64,000 nt of DNA, from contig CM042142.1 in the NCBI GenBank assembly GCA_023376005.1, positions 53,988,914 to 54,052,913 of the forward strand, given 5' to 3'. Source of the stretch: Doryteuthis pealeii (lineage: Eukaryota > Mollusca > Cephalopoda > Myopsida > Loliginidae). A model generated the notes under the pieces. That model was not told the DNA's origin and ran no database searches. It saw only the letters and a list, made by a program, of their open reading frames with translations. Each line of letters opens with the position of its first letter. Within the stretch, counting starts at the first letter, position 1. The position numbers were made by a program, and so were the translations under genes. Of this stretch, positions 44,660 to 56,229 are shown piece by piece.

Positions 44660-45110
44660 GATAAGCTACTCCAGATAATCGGGATTTACATTTTTGAATT
44701 TCATCTTGGATGATTTGGACGCTCTGGTTAAAGATGTCATCTTTAACCAGAGCGTGTTGCAAGATGATAAAGGTCATACAATTTGTAGAATAATCAAACT
44801 AAGTCCCAATTACCGTCGAATTGATAAGACAATGCAACAAGTAGTCGTAACTGAATACGAATCTATCTTGCTGCGATACTACTCCAGAATGTCAGGTTAT
44901 TTATGAAGCCCCACAACATCATTGAAACCAAGCAGCCAATCAGGACTCAAGGAATGAAATCACCCAAATACATGAATGGATTATTCTTGATTTCCATAAA
45001 TACCAACTATCTTGGGCACTGCTTCAATTGTACTTAGCCAGTTGCTGCTGCTCAAACCAACAGTATACTGACTGACTTCAATACAATTAAGGGACGGGAG
45101 TATTAATAAT
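44660..45110 (+). repeat. RepC fragment split by LTR-1
   Basis: RepC from 'gataatcgggatttacattt' to 'aggtcatacaatt', resuming at 45089 'aagggacgggagtattaata'. A perfect 16-bp-stem hairpin (44721-44753) sits within it. Confidence 0.75.
44784..45083 (+). mobile_element. LTR-1 inserted in RepC
   Basis: TGTAGAATAATC ... CTTCAATA, with 5-bp duplication CAATT (44779-44783 and 45084-45088). The uninterrupted RepC reads 'catacaattaagg'. Confidence 0.88.
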
Positions 45111-45786
45111 AATAATTAATAATTTTAAAAAGATTATTTGAGATGCTGACATCACATTACAGTTTTTTTTGTAGGTTAATTACAAGAACTTACAGTCGAC
45201 TCATTAACAAATATTCCACGCTCCATAAATCTGTTTAATTTTCACAATGCTTCAGAATTTCTTTACAGAAATCACAACTGGTTTTGTTCTGATCACGTGA
45301 ATTTTGCAATAGCTACAGTTTGTAAAAAAAAAACAAAAAAACAAAACAAACAATATAACCTCTTTCTTCTCCGACCAGTCTTTTAGGGAATTCGTAACTC
45401 TTGAGCCGCCCTCCCCCTTGTGCATTACTGTGGGTTGCGTAGGTAAACTGTCCAATTGTTTTTTCGGACACTGACCTTTTTGTGCAAAACACCCTGTTTC
45501 ATATTTCTTGTACTATTCCAGGAATGTGTTCTAAAATGACATTGCTCGATACAAACAGAATCCGTTTTGTACACAGACGCCTTCTCAACAATTTTTTTGG
45601 TAATTTGACTAACAGTAGAACACCTGGTGCAGCTGAAAGCCATAATAATAATTCCAATCGGTGCCAATATTTTAGTTCTTCTTTTAATGATTTTTATCCG
45701 TTCTATTCCTTTTGTAGACGCCTAATATTTTAAGTAGTAGATTTTGTTCTAATAATTATTATTACCAGTTGTGATATAATGACTAG
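45111..45786. other. Unassigned sequence
   Basis: Short frames occur on both strands but carry no recognisable domain. No repeat match. Confidence 0.35.
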
Positions 45787-46240
45787 CAGGACCTGTGGAT
45801 ATACCACAGTACGACAATTTAATTATTATGTTTGATATGTATACTTAAGAGCTATTGAAATACTTCAGTATGTAAAAGGTATAGTAATCTTGATTAAATT
45901 ATCTTTTTTTTTCTTTCCTTTTCATCTTTTCATTACGTTCGATTTCAACAGAATAGCGTTATCGCTTCCGTGAACTCTCTCTCTCTCTCTCTCTCTGCTC
46001 TTTCTTTCTTTTCTATTATATTTTTTATGTAGCATGCCTTTTCTCTCCTTTCTTTCTTTATAAATAAAACGGAATGGTCCATTATTTAGCTAGGGTAACG
46101 ACTCATAAGAATTCGGCGGACAAGCAACACCAGATAATCAGGATGTACATTTTTTTTTTTTTTGCATTTCATCTTTTTAGCCGGAATGTGATAGAAGATG
46201 ATAACGGTCGTATGAATAAGGAACACATGTATTAATATAT
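45787..46240 (+). repeat. RepC copy
   Basis: 'gacctgtggatataccacag' to 'atgataacggtcgtatg', including a (CT)n run near 45978. Confidence 0.75.
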
Positions 46241-46494
46241 AATGAAAATACAAATTTTGAAAGTAAAAGTGTGCTCCCTTAAAACTACCCCAATATCAAT
46301 AATAGTGAGAGCCCAAGAAAGAGACCGATAAACACATTACACAAGATACCTAGAATTCCCGGCCGATATGAACTACAACAAAATTCACTTTGCAAAACTG
46401 CTCATCTTCTTTGTATTATCAACGTGATTGGAAAAGTAATAGCAAAAAGAGGCACGAAAAAACATAGATACATAAAGTACATATAATCGCTAAC

Positions 46495-47005
46495 TTCACT
46501 CACCCAAGGGGCCACCTGTTGGTCGTGGGTGGAGACCCGTGAGGACAGAATCCAGATGACTGAATAGTCCATGGCATGCAACACTCCATTTTGACTCTTA
46601 CTTAGGTTAGATGAGCGGTCGAAGAGGCCTCTTCCGATCAATCGGCAGGTCACGTCAACCTCTAGCACCTATATGATTGTCTTAACGCTATGGTTCTTAT
46701 GGCAAAACCCAACCCTTTTTATCATATGTGCTAGAAGGTGGTACCTGCGGGTCTTAATGTCCTGGGTAAAACGTTAAACTCTATCTGCTGATGAAATTTC
46801 AACTCTGGAGCTCTGGAGTACTTCTTCATCCCCGTTGCTCCCAGGTCCACACTGACTTGGAGTGGTAGTACCTGTTAGGGTACCATTTATGGTTTAAATA
46901 GAAAAAATGAGTTTAAAAATGTGTTTAAATAAATTGAGTTTTAAAAATGTCTTCGGCATAAAATAACCCAATAAGGGCTGACATGCTATAAAATCCAACC
47001 AACCA
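46495..47005 (+). repeat. Rep3 copy
   Basis: Body 'ggggccacctgttggtcgtg', 'gatcaatcggcaggtcacgt', tail 'gctgacatgctataaaatcc'. Confidence 0.75.
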
Positions 47006-47267
47006 ATCAAAAGACCTGGACATGGCTAGGAAAGAGAAACCTCAAGAGAGGAACTGAATCTCTTACAATAGAAGCACAAGGATCAATTATATCATAGCGC
47101 AGCAGAATAGTAAGTGTAGAATGTGTGGAGACACACGAAAGTGAATGCAACAAACAAGCACAAAAAGAGTACAAGACTAGGCATAACTGGGTGAAAAGGT
47201 GATCCACTGAGAACTGTGCAAGAAATTAAATTTTGACAATACTACCAAATGGTATATGCACAACTAG

Positions 47268-47480
47268 AATTCTATTATATGAGCTAGAAGGCGGTGAATT
47301 AAGGTTTTAGTGTCCTGAGTAGGACGTTAAACTGCATCTAATGGAAAAGTTCAAATTCTGGGGAATATTAAGTATCCCTTTACCACCAATACTCCCGGAT
47401 CCGAAGTGGTAGTACCTGTTAAGGTCCATCTATTGATTGAATAGAAAAAACATGAGTTTAAAAAAAAATTTAATTGGGGT
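47268..47480 (+). repeat. Rep3 fragment
   Basis: Internal Rep3 segment 'gctagaaggcggtgaattaa' to 'gattgaatagaaaaaacatg'. Confidence 0.6.
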
Positions 47481-47502
47481 ATAATACAATTTGAATATCG
47501 TT

Positions 47503-47806
47503 GTAGAATGATCATCATACTCACCTTCACAGGAAGGCTGTGACTAGCGTCCAGTAACCAGATAAAAAAGACAGTAGCTGAATACACTCTGTAGCAACTG
47601 AGAGGACATGATCAAGTCTATTTCCAGCATTCTGATAGGCTGGGGGTTTTCGTGTGTATATTTTTATCCATATATACTAAACACTTTACCATGTCCTCTC
47701 AGTTGCTACAAAGTGTATTCGGTTACTATCTTTTTTGTCTGGTGACTGGACGCTTGTCACAGCCTTCCTGTCAAGGTGAGTATAGTATTCATCCTACAAC
47801 TGTCAA
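47503..47806. mobile_element. Inverted pair of LTR-2 ends
   Basis: 'tgtagaatgatcatcatactc' type start on the left and its inverse on the right ('gtattcatcctacaac'), arms of about 115 bp around a ~70-bp spacer. Head-to-head or fold-back organisation. Confidence 0.65.
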
Positions 47807-47845
47807 CAAGGAATAAAACTGTGTTCGGCATAGGATAACCTAACA

Positions 47846-48300
47846 ATGATTGACATTAGTATTATTTGGATTATTTGTACTATTGTCATCATCTTTATTG
47901 TTATCTGTACAACGTTTCAGCTGATGTACCCTCTGGCCTTCTTCAGGTATTTCTTGTCTGGAGCCTTCTCGAACTCGGGAACCTTCTTGTCCAATTGGAC
48001 ACAAAGCGTAGTGGATAAAGGTGCTGGTTTAAGACAGTTCTAGGTGACAATTATCTCTAGGCTGCAGGTTCAATCCTGATAAAAAACGACAGTAATATAG
48101 AATAATTATTAACACAACTTAACACCTGTAACCCAGCTATGGTTAGCGGAATGAGATCGGATTACTCCGGTAGATTGAATAATGGGTTGGGTTCAAAATT
48201 CCGTGATGGCTACCGATTACGACAAGAAGGTTCCCAATTTCGACAAGAAATGCCTAAAGAAGGCTGGAGAGCACATAGACCGAAATATGGTGTAAATAAC
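47846..48300. repeat. FB-1-related sequence
   Basis: Contains the FB-1 arm pieces 'ttgttatctgtacaacgttt' and 'cttcttcaggtatttcttgt' and, further right, 'cgacaagaaatgcctaaaga'. The central part is replaced by unrelated sequence. Confidence 0.6.
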
Positions 48301-48332
48301 AAAGATGAGGAAAATAGCCCGAACAATCCAAA

Positions 48333-48954
48333 TCTTATTATAATAAAGATTGTGTGTTTGTCTGTCTGTAACCGAAACTATATCACTACTCAAGTCACAA
48401 TTCCGTTAGTTATTGACGTCACATTCACCATGAATTTATTTTTATTTAAACCTCAATTATTAATAAAATTGTTTTACATTATTAATACTGTTAACCGTAT
48501 CTACATACTAACAACATGCAATTGTATTTATATATACAACAAAATAGCGGTTTACAGTGTGAACGGGAAGGCTAATTTGCATATTAATATTAAAAATGTG
48601 ATTTTAATAAATATGTGCTAAGTATTATTGATTTCTAATTGTTTGGTTTTATTTTAATGAATACAAGCAAAAATCTCTTCAATGAATCTTAAATGAAATC
48701 AATTAACAAGAAAAATAACTGTCATTTTATTCTTTACTTCCTCTTTTAACTAAATACTTAAATTAGAAAAAATAACAATGAAAGATGAGAGTGATGGAAG
48801 AGTAAGTTCAGTTGTTCTATTTTTCGATTATACTCCCTCTGTTTCAAATCTTTTTATCCGCATTCTTATTTTCATTAGCCTTTCTAATTTAATACGATAT
48901 TTTATTACATTAAAACTTAAATACTTGCACCCGGAGGGTGCATATATTTGCTAG
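48333..48954 (+). mobile_element. Non-autonomous Helitron inside an FB-1 relative
   Basis: A|TCTTATTATAATAAAG ... hairpin GCACCCGGAGGGTGC ... CTAG|T. The flanks 'caatccaaa' and 'taatactaattatcaagcc' join up as FB-1 does uninterrupted near 24296 and 38710. Confidence 0.9.
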
Positions 48955-49119
48955 TAATACTAATTATCAAGCCTCATCCAAAAAATTCAGAGAAAGGTTT
49001 GACATGCCGTAAAATCTAACTAACCATCAAAATAGCCGAAGACATTGAAAATATCATCGGAATATCTAACTCCGGGTACGCATGCACTCTATCGAGTCAA
49101 AATCAGCATCACCTTTCAG

Positions 49120-49425
49120 GGTGTTACAATTTTATTTTCCGTCAGTAACACCCATCCAAACCTTAATGTAGTCTCCCTGTATACTAACATGCCCAATAAG
49201 AAATGCATATATCTCCCCACCACACCCCTACGTAAAATCAAGTTTAAGTCACCCCTACCCATCAATTCCATAATCGAAATCGCCAAACACATCACCAACC
49301 TAACATACTTCACATTCAACAAATACTACCGACAAAAATCTGGACTGCCAATGGGCAACCCACGCAGTGGCGTTATAGCCTGCCTATTCCTAGAATTTTT
49401 AGAATCAAACCCCTTTATGTATGTA
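49120..49425 (+). pseudogene. Penelope-like element reverse transcriptase fragment
   Basis: Reads NVVSLYTNMP (codons at 49165-49194), TYFTFNKYYRQKSGLPMGNP and SGVIACLFLEFLES. These match the core of Penelope-like RTs: the SLYTN motif, and GLPMGNP before the conserved LFLEFLE stretch. The residue that should be the first catalytic Asp (D-V-V-S-L-Y-T-N) is Asn here. No (Y)xDD motif or GIY-YIG endonuclease follows; the frame runs into a TA tract. Family assignment is from memory. Confidence 0.65.
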
Positions 49426-49830
49426 TATATATATATATGCGCGCGTGTGAGTAAAGCCCAGTTTTGGATTACAGCCTTGCCTGCACTAGAGAATGGTGCT
49501 AAACAGTCTTCAATAAATGGCTAGTAAGTAAATATCTGTTTACGTTCTGTTAAGCTCATATTCTGAGGTCTTGAAATCAGACAACGATCTGTGTCCAGAC
49601 AGAACGTTACGCATGCCGAGTGGAATTTGTTGGAGGAGCATATGATGAATTTGGTAAAGAAACCAAAGACGGACAAATATAATTTGGCACCGTTTGCAGT
49701 AAGAGAAAATATTTGGCGGACACACACACAGACGATGGCGGACGCATACATGCATCGAGTCGATGCTATGGACTTGTGTTGCGTCACACCTACTCACGCT
49801 CTCAACACACAAAGAAAAGAGCTAGGGGGA
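49426..49830. other. Unassigned sequence with an open frame
   Basis: A 104-codon frame runs from about 49591 on the plus strand into the purine-rich tract. No recognisable domain. Coding is not supported. Confidence 0.3.
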
Positions 49831-51080
49831 GAATGTGGGAGAAAGAAAGGGATAGGTTATAGGGGAGTGAAAGGAGAGAACAGGTGGCAGAAAGTGACGA
49901 AATGAAAAAGGAGACTGGGGAATATATAATGGAGAAAGAGAAGACAGTAAGAGAGGAGGATAATAGAGAAAGTGATGAAGAAATAGGAAGAGATATACAA
50001 AGAAATGAAAGACAGCGATAGAAAGAGAAAAGTTAAAGGAAGAAAGAAATAGGCGAAGAAGGAAAATGAAAAAGTAAAACAAACATGATAAAAAGTGAGA
50101 GGAAGGGAAAAGGTGAAAAAAGATGTTTGAAAGAGAATGAATGAAGTAAAAGATGTTTGAAAGAGAATGAATGAAGTAAAAGATGTTTGAAAGAGAATGA
50201 ATGAAGTAAAAGATGTTTGAAAGGGAATGAATGAAGTAAAAGATGTTTGAAAGAGAATGAATGAAGTAAAAGATGTTTGAAAGAGAATGAATGAAGTAAA
50301 GATGTTTGAAAGAGAAGAATGATGAATGAAGTAAAAGATGTTTGAAAGAGAATGAATGAAGTAAAGATGTTTGAAAAGAATGAATGAAGTAAAGATGTTT
50401 GAAAGAGAATGAATGAAGTAAAAGATGTTTGAAAAAGAATGAATGAAGTAAAGATGTTTGAAAAAAAATGAATGAAGGAAAGATGTTGAAAAAAAAATGA
50501 ATGAAGGAAAAGATGTTTAAAAAAAAAGAATGAAGGAAAGATGTTTGAAAAAAAAGAATGAAGGAAAAGATGTTTGAAAAGAATGAAGAAAAGATGTTTG
50601 AAAGAGAATGAAGGAAAAGACGTTTGAAAAAAAAAACGAATGAAGGAAAAGAGGTTTGAAAAAAAAACGAATGAAGGAAAAGATGTTTGAAAGAGAATGA
50701 AGGAAAAGACGTTTGAAAAAAAACGAATGAAGGAAAAGAGGTTTGAAAAAAAAACGAATGAAGGATAAGAGGTTTGAAAAAAAAACAATGAAGGAAAGTA
50801 ATATAAGAATGAATGAAGAAAAGTGAAAGAAAGAAAAGGAAATGAATAGAGCGAAGGAAGAAAGTGGAGAATAATGGATGTCAGAAAAAGAAAGAATGAG
50901 GGAAATGAAAAAAAAAAGAATAGATAAAATGAAAAAGAATAATAGATGAAAAAAGCAAAGAAAGAAGCGAGAGGTAAATGAGGAATGAGAGAAGAATGGA
51001 ACAAAGACGAATAACAGTGGGGAAGAAGAAAAAAATAAGACAGTGAGAGAAAAAAAAGAAGAAACAGAACTTAGTTTAGA
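49800..51080 (+). repeat. Purine-rich block
   Basis: More than a kilobase dominated by A and G on the plus strand, including the minisatellite below. Long pyrimidine-only frames on the minus strand are Phe/Ser/Leu low-complexity and not genes. Confidence 0.85.
50121..50790 (+). repeat. 30-bp minisatellite, decaying to the right
   Basis: About six near-perfect 30-bp units containing 'gatgtttgaaagagaatga', followed by about 17 shorter, degenerate units (20-29 bp) that keep 'gatgtttgaaa' and 'gaatgaagg'. Confidence 0.95.
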
Positions 51081-51160
51081 GAAAGAGAGAGATGTGGGGC
51101 AAGCAAACTGCAGATATTTTGATCGACTTTAAATTTTATATGCACACAAGGGCACATGGT

Positions 51161-51167
<7 letters not shown>

Positions 51168-51200
<33 letters not shown>
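51168..51200. repeat. (CA)n microsatellite
   Basis: Run of CA repeats with a short GACA extension. Confidence 0.9.
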
Positions 51201-51204
<4 letters not shown>

Positions 51205-51237
51205 GACAGGAACACGTACAGAGAAATACAGTCAATC

Positions 51238-51330
51238 CCTACCACATTACGATAGTTAGCAAACAAGTCTGGCAGACCAGTTAGCTAGTGTAGCAAGTTC
51301 GATCCTAACCGACTGCATCTCTGCTAGCCA
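51238..51330 (+). repeat. tRNA-like SINE head, family D
   Basis: 'gatagttagcaaacaag' (box-A-like) and 'gcaagttcgatcctaac' (box-B-like) in tRNA spacing, followed by non-family sequence. Confidence 0.45.
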
Positions 51331-51388
51331 GATGAAGTTAGTAAATCTAAATTTTCCATTGTTTGTATATAATATAACTGTAAGTAAA

Positions 51389-51637
51389 GTAAAGTCGTCG
51401 GGGCGGCCTGAAGTCGGTATCAGCCAATCAGCGAGGGAGTCTATCCCCCTTTTCACTTGCGCTAGACCAAGGAGATTATTTTTAGCGTCTGAGGTGGAGC
51501 GCCACACCTACCGCCAGCTCCGTACTTTACCGCACAGATCCCTGTGCTACTCATACGCTGAGTTGGCGAGGACCGGTATCGAACTAGGAACCTTGTGGTT
51601 TCTAGCCGAACGCTCTACCGACTGAGCTAACCCGGCA
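51389..51637 (-). mobile_element. SINE-A, full-length
   Basis: Minus strand with box A TAGCTCAGTCGGTAGAGC, box B AGTTCGATACC and full body. One of the least mutated copies. Confidence 0.9.
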
Positions 51638-51732
51638 AGAATTTTATATACGTAAAATGATCTTAGAAAATAAGGCAATTTCCAGCCCAATTCGCAAGTT
51701 CAACGTAATTTTTTAATCATCAAAAATTTTCA

Positions 51733-51773
<41 letters not shown>

Positions 51774-51778
<5 letters not shown>

Positions 51779-52047
51779 TTACCAACCCCTCAGCACGAGT
51801 AGGATGTGACACAATGTAAATTTCTTAAGCGGAGTTTAACAGGTTCGAATTCAGCGTTTTTCTTCTCCTAGGCTAGTTACCTAGCTAATGTTAAAGAGTC
51901 CAGTCTGCCCTACTATTCACCCATAGCTGGAGGGAGAGTAGTTGGATTCTCAAGTGTTAGAACTATGTGAAATGCAAACAGCCACGTCCAGGAGTTGAAC
52001 TTGGGTTCCTTTCCTACGACTCTAACCATAACACCACACACCTCCAA
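51774..52047 (-). mobile_element. SINE-B, near full-length
   Basis: Minus strand; the head reads 'ggaggtgtgtggtgttatgg' and box B 'agttcaactcctgg'. A TA tract abuts its 3' end. Confidence 0.8.
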
Positions 52048-52184
52048 AATTCTCACGCATAAGTGAGTGAAGAGAGAATCCTTCACTCCTTGAATAGATG
52101 CTCCAATATCACCATGGACCGTCGTTATAACAGGAACCCAACTAGTTTACGGGTCGTCTAGCGTACACATCAGATGTCTACCAC

Positions 52185-52390
52185 AGAGTGGCTTAATGGT
52201 TAGTGCTAAGCTACCTAACTACGGCTAGTGAGTTCGAATCTCACTGTGTGCTCGGTCTTTCTGGCGTTGTGCCAAGCTATGTAAATGCTTATCATAGCGT
52301 GAGGATCGGCATGCTCGTCCCACAAAGTAGGGAGTTCGATTTTTCACTAGGTCGCTCATTGATGTATCCTTATGCCAGACTATGCAATAG
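52185..52390 (+). repeat. tRNA-headed SINE, family C
   Basis: Box A TGGCTTAATGGTTAGTGC and box B GAGTTCGAATCTC are near-consensus. A second, diverged tRNA-like unit follows (52298-52390, box B 'gagttcgattttt'). A related 3' part occurs at 54920-55000. Confidence 0.65.
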
Positions 52391-52504
52391 ATGCAGATTG
52401 CGCACCTACTGTAGTACGTTATTTTGCAAGTTTGTCGTCCAGACCAAAGTCGACGTTCTCTCTTTTCTGTGGATTTCTACGGATCTACGGTAATTTTAGT
52501 AAAT

Positions 52505-53155
52505 TAGCGAGACCTGTGGATATATCACAGGATGATAATCTAATTATTACAACGTTTCATACGTTTACTTAAGAGCTGTTACAATAGTTCAATATGTAAA
52601 AAAAAAAAAATAAAGTCGTCGGGGTGGCCTAAAGTCGGTATCAACCAGCGACGGAGTCTATCCCTTTTTCACTAGCGCTAGACTAAGGAGATTGTTTATT
52701 AGCGTCTGAGGAGGAGTGCCGTATCTAACATTAACTCCTCACTTTAACACACAGATCTCTGTTACTCACTCTTTCTTTCCTTATTTTCATATGTTCAGTG
52801 TGTTCGATTGAAACAGATTAGCGTTATCGCTTCAGCACGTTCACCCCCTCTATCTATGACCTACTCTCATTCTTTATTTCTTTCTATATTTTCTGTGTAG
52901 CGGGTCCTTTTACTCCCCTTTCTTTCTTTCTTTCTTTCTAATAAAACGGAATGGTCCATTATTTAGCTGAGGTGATGACACTTATAAGAAATAAAAATTC
53001 GGCGAATAAGCAACACCAGATAATGAGGATTTACATTTTTTTTTTTTTTTGCATTTTATCTTGGCGATTTGGACGGTCTCATTTTTAACCATAGGTGTTT
53101 ACAAGATGATAACGGTCATACAATTAAGGAACACGAGTATTAATATTAATATATA
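52505..53155 (+). repeat. RepC, split by SINE-A
   Basis: RepC start and end are both present. A minus-strand SINE-A fragment (52611-52767) interrupts it, at a nearby position to the SINE insertion in the first RepC copy. Confidence 0.75.
52611..52767 (-). mobile_element. SINE-A, head-truncated
   Basis: 3' two-thirds of SINE-A after an A run; box A and B are missing. Confidence 0.75.
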
Positions 53156-53299
53156 GATAGCAAATAACATAACAATAGGGATAGGTCTTAAGCGCCCACG
53201 AAAAATCTGCTGTGTCCAGGGTAATCCAGACGAAATGAAAATAACTTGAACTGGGAAATTCGTTTTGAGGACATTTATCTGACTATCAGTGGCGAGTAC

Positions 53300-53385
53300 A
53301 AATGATTAGAGAGGAGGAGGAAGAAGAAGAAGAGGAGCACTCTACTACATGCAACGGCGGCGGCGGCGGCGGAGGCGACGGAATG
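53300..53385 (+). repeat. (GAG)n/(GAA)n and (CGG)n trinucleotide runs
   Basis: A GAG/GAA run (about 53310-53338) followed by CGGCGGCGG (about 53355-53375). The only CG-rich trinucleotide run in the window. Confidence 0.8.
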
Positions 53386-53514
53386 TGTGGGGAACTGAGA
53401 CTGTGTCTGTGTGTTCGTGCCAATATTTCGTGTGCGAAAAATACTCTTTACGAGCACCTGCATATACTCTGCTCATCAATAATATGCACATAGCGAAGAA
53501 TGTCCATATGACTC

Positions 53515-53692
53515 TCTTTCTTTGTCTCTCTCTTTCTCTTTGTCTCTCTCTTTCTCTTGTCTCTCTCTTCTCTCTTTGTCTCTCTCTCTTTGTCTCTCTC
53601 TCTTTCTCTTTGTTCTCTTTCTCTCTTCTTTCTTTCTCTTTCTCTCTCTTTCTTTCTTTCTCTTTCTCTTCTCTTTCTTTTTCTCTTTCTTC

Positions 53693-53727
<35 letters not shown>

Positions 53728-53780
53728 CTTCTCTCTCTTTCTTTCTTTCTCTTTCTTCTCTTCTCTCTTTCTTTCTCTTC

Positions 53781-53812
<32 letters not shown>

Positions 53813-53854
53813 CTCTTCTCTTTCTCTTCTCTCTTTTCTTTCTCTCTGCTCTCT

Positions 53855-53858
<4 letters not shown>
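53515..53858 (+). repeat. Homopyrimidine tract
   Basis: About 340 bp of nearly pure C/T made of CTTT, TCTC and TTTC units, ending at a (TA)n run. Capable of triplex (H-DNA) formation. All overlapping frames are spurious. Confidence 0.95.
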
Positions 53859-53894
<36 letters not shown>

Positions 53895-54030
53895 CTTTCT
53901 TTCTTTCTTTTATATATATATATGCGTGTGTGTGTGTGTGTATATATACACTAGTAGGTTTATTGTAAACACATAGTTTCTGTTTTATAATAATGCTTTT
54001 CGTAAAGGCATGAAACAATCGTCCCTTAAA

Positions 54031-54182
54031 TAGCTATGGGTACATAGCAGGTTGAGTTCTTTCGTCTTGGTATGATGACCGGAGTTGGATAGGGAAAAAT
54101 CTGAATTCAAACCAGCTGTACCCTGCTTAAAGATTGAACTTGCGTCGCATTCTGTCCGTGTATGAAAGGATTGAATAAATAT
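54031..54182 (+). mobile_element. SINE-B 3' half
   Basis: 'tagctatgggtacatagcag' to 'gtatgaaaggattgaataaa'; the head is missing. Confidence 0.65.
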
Positions 54183-54189
54183 CGAGAGT

Positions 54190-54770
54190 TGGTTGGATTT
54201 TAAGACATGTCAACCCCTCTTGGGTTATTTTATCCCGAAGACATTTTGTTTTATTCCTCGGTGGGGTATTCAGTTTTTTTAACACATTTTTAGAATTCCT
54301 TTTATTCTATTTAATCCATAGATTGGATCCTAACAGGTGCTACCACTCCGAGTCAGAGTGGATTTGGCAGTTATGGGGATGAAGGGGTACTCCACATTCC
54401 CCCCGAGCTCCAGAACTGGAAACTTTACCATCAGATAGTTTGACGTCATACCCAGGACAATAAGACCTTCTGCCACCGCCTTATAGCACATACATGATAA
54501 AAAGGGTTACGGGTTACCATAAGGGTTGGGCTAATCATATCGGTGCTAGGACTTTACGTAACCAGCCGATTGATCGAAGGGGGCCTCTCCGATCATTCAT
54601 TTGTCCTTAGTAAGGACAGACTGGTGTGTCACCAGGGTTACATCCTTAAGTATCACAGGTAGCCACCCACGGCCAACAGGTGGCCCCATTGGGTGGGGTC
54701 TTACCACTATGCAGAGGTGCAGTCGGTGCAATCTAAAGCCCCAGCCGACAGGGCTGCATAGGAAAACAGG
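54190..54770 (-). repeat. Rep3, long copy
   Basis: Minus strand, from the upstream 'gactgcacctctgcatagtg' region to the tail 'gttgacatgtcttaaaatcc'. One of the most complete bodies in the window. Confidence 0.8.
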
Positions 54771-55099
54771 GGCGAATGATGTTATATATGAGTATATAAT
54801 CATTAGCGTTGGATCAATAAATGAAATAGACATGTACACAACGATGGATCAACAAATACGTAGCCTGAAAAAAATGTGGATCTGAAAACCTCATTTTGTT
54901 TGACAGCTATTTTGGCAATCAGATTAGTGAATTCGATTCTTACTGGGTGCTCATATTTCTGACCTTGTGCCAAACTAAACAACGCTTAGTAAATAATTAT
55001 AATTATCAAACTAATGTTCACGATTGAAATGTCATTTGACAAGGAGAGTGTTGAAAAATAATTATGATTTTTGTCAAATAAATGCTTTTAGGTATAAGT

Positions 55100-55806
55100 T
55101 AGGTATCTGTATATATACATATATACGGACGTACACATACACACACACACGTGTATGTGTAAAATACACGTGTGTATATAGATATATATTCATGTACACA
55201 TGTGTGTATATATATATACATATATATATATTCACGTACACATGTGTGTATATAGATATATACATATATATATATCACGTACACATGTGTGTATACAGTA
55301 TATATTCACGTACACATGTGTGTATATAGATATATACATATATATTCACGTACACATGTGTGTATATAGATATATACATATATATTCACGTACACATGTG
55401 TGTATATAGATATATACATATATATTCACGTACACATGTGTGTATATAGATATATACATATATATTCACGTACACATGTGTGTATACAGATATATACATA
55501 TATATTCACGTACACATGTGTGTATACAGATATATACATATATATCACGTACACATGTGTGTATACAGATATATACATATATATTCACGTACACATGTGT
55601 GTATATAGATATATACATATATATTCACGTACACATGTGTGTATACAGATATATACATATATATTCACGTACACATGTGTGTATATGATATATACATATA
55701 TATTCACGTACACATGTGTGTATATAGATATATACATATATACACATATATATTCACGTACACATGAGTGTATATAGATATATATTCACGTACACATGTG
55801 TGTGTG

Positions 55807-55846
<40 letters not shown>

Positions 55847-55855
55847 TGTAGACAC
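55100..55855 (+). repeat. 40-bp satellite
   Basis: About 15 tandem units of mostly 40 bp, each containing 'cacgtacacatgtgtgta' and 'gatatatacatatata'. The core ACACATGTGT is a perfect palindrome. Neighbouring units are almost identical, which implies recent homogenisation or expansion. Confidence 0.95.
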
Positions 55856-55894
55856 ATGTGCGTATACACATATATATGCGCACTTACACATATA

Positions 55895-56163
55895 TGGAGG
55901 TATTTGTTGTGTAATGCTTATCGTCGTAGATGAACACAGCGTACCGAGTTCAATTCCCGGACTAGGCTGATTGCCTTTTTTTTAGGCGGAGGGGGGGGGT
56001 ATGAATCCAATTCTTCTCTCCCCAGCTAATCGGGTAGACCAGACTAATTAACTTTGGCATGGCAACCGGTGTATGCGAAAGAACACACTGAATCTGTTAA
56101 GCTCCCCTTTCAAAAATTGACCTCGTGTCGCATCCTGCTCGTAACGAAGGGATTGGGTAAATG
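55895..56163 (+). mobile_element. SINE-B, diverged full-length
   Basis: Head 'tgttgtgtaatgcttatcgt' and box B 'gagttcaattcccgg', body, and terminal 'gaagggattgggtaaat'. Confidence 0.75.
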
Positions 56164-56229
56164 CATATGTGCATATACGCACATACACATATATGACACC
56201 AGTCTTTTTTTTTTTTTAATGATAAATGA

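Noticed and set aside
49591..49905. 104-codon open frame downstream of the Penelope fragment
   Set aside because: No recognisable motif; composition drifts into the purine-rich tract, and no splice or start context supports it.
50033..51004. 323-codon minus-strand frame rich in Phe, Ser, Leu and His
   Set aside because: It is the complement of a purine-rich minisatellite; the repetition follows the DNA unit and the protein has no recognisable domain.
53349..54018. Frames of 140-180 codons on both strands of the CTTT/TCTC tract
   Set aside because: Low-complexity Ser/Phe/Leu or Arg/Lys/Glu translations of a homopyrimidine tract, open in many frames at once.
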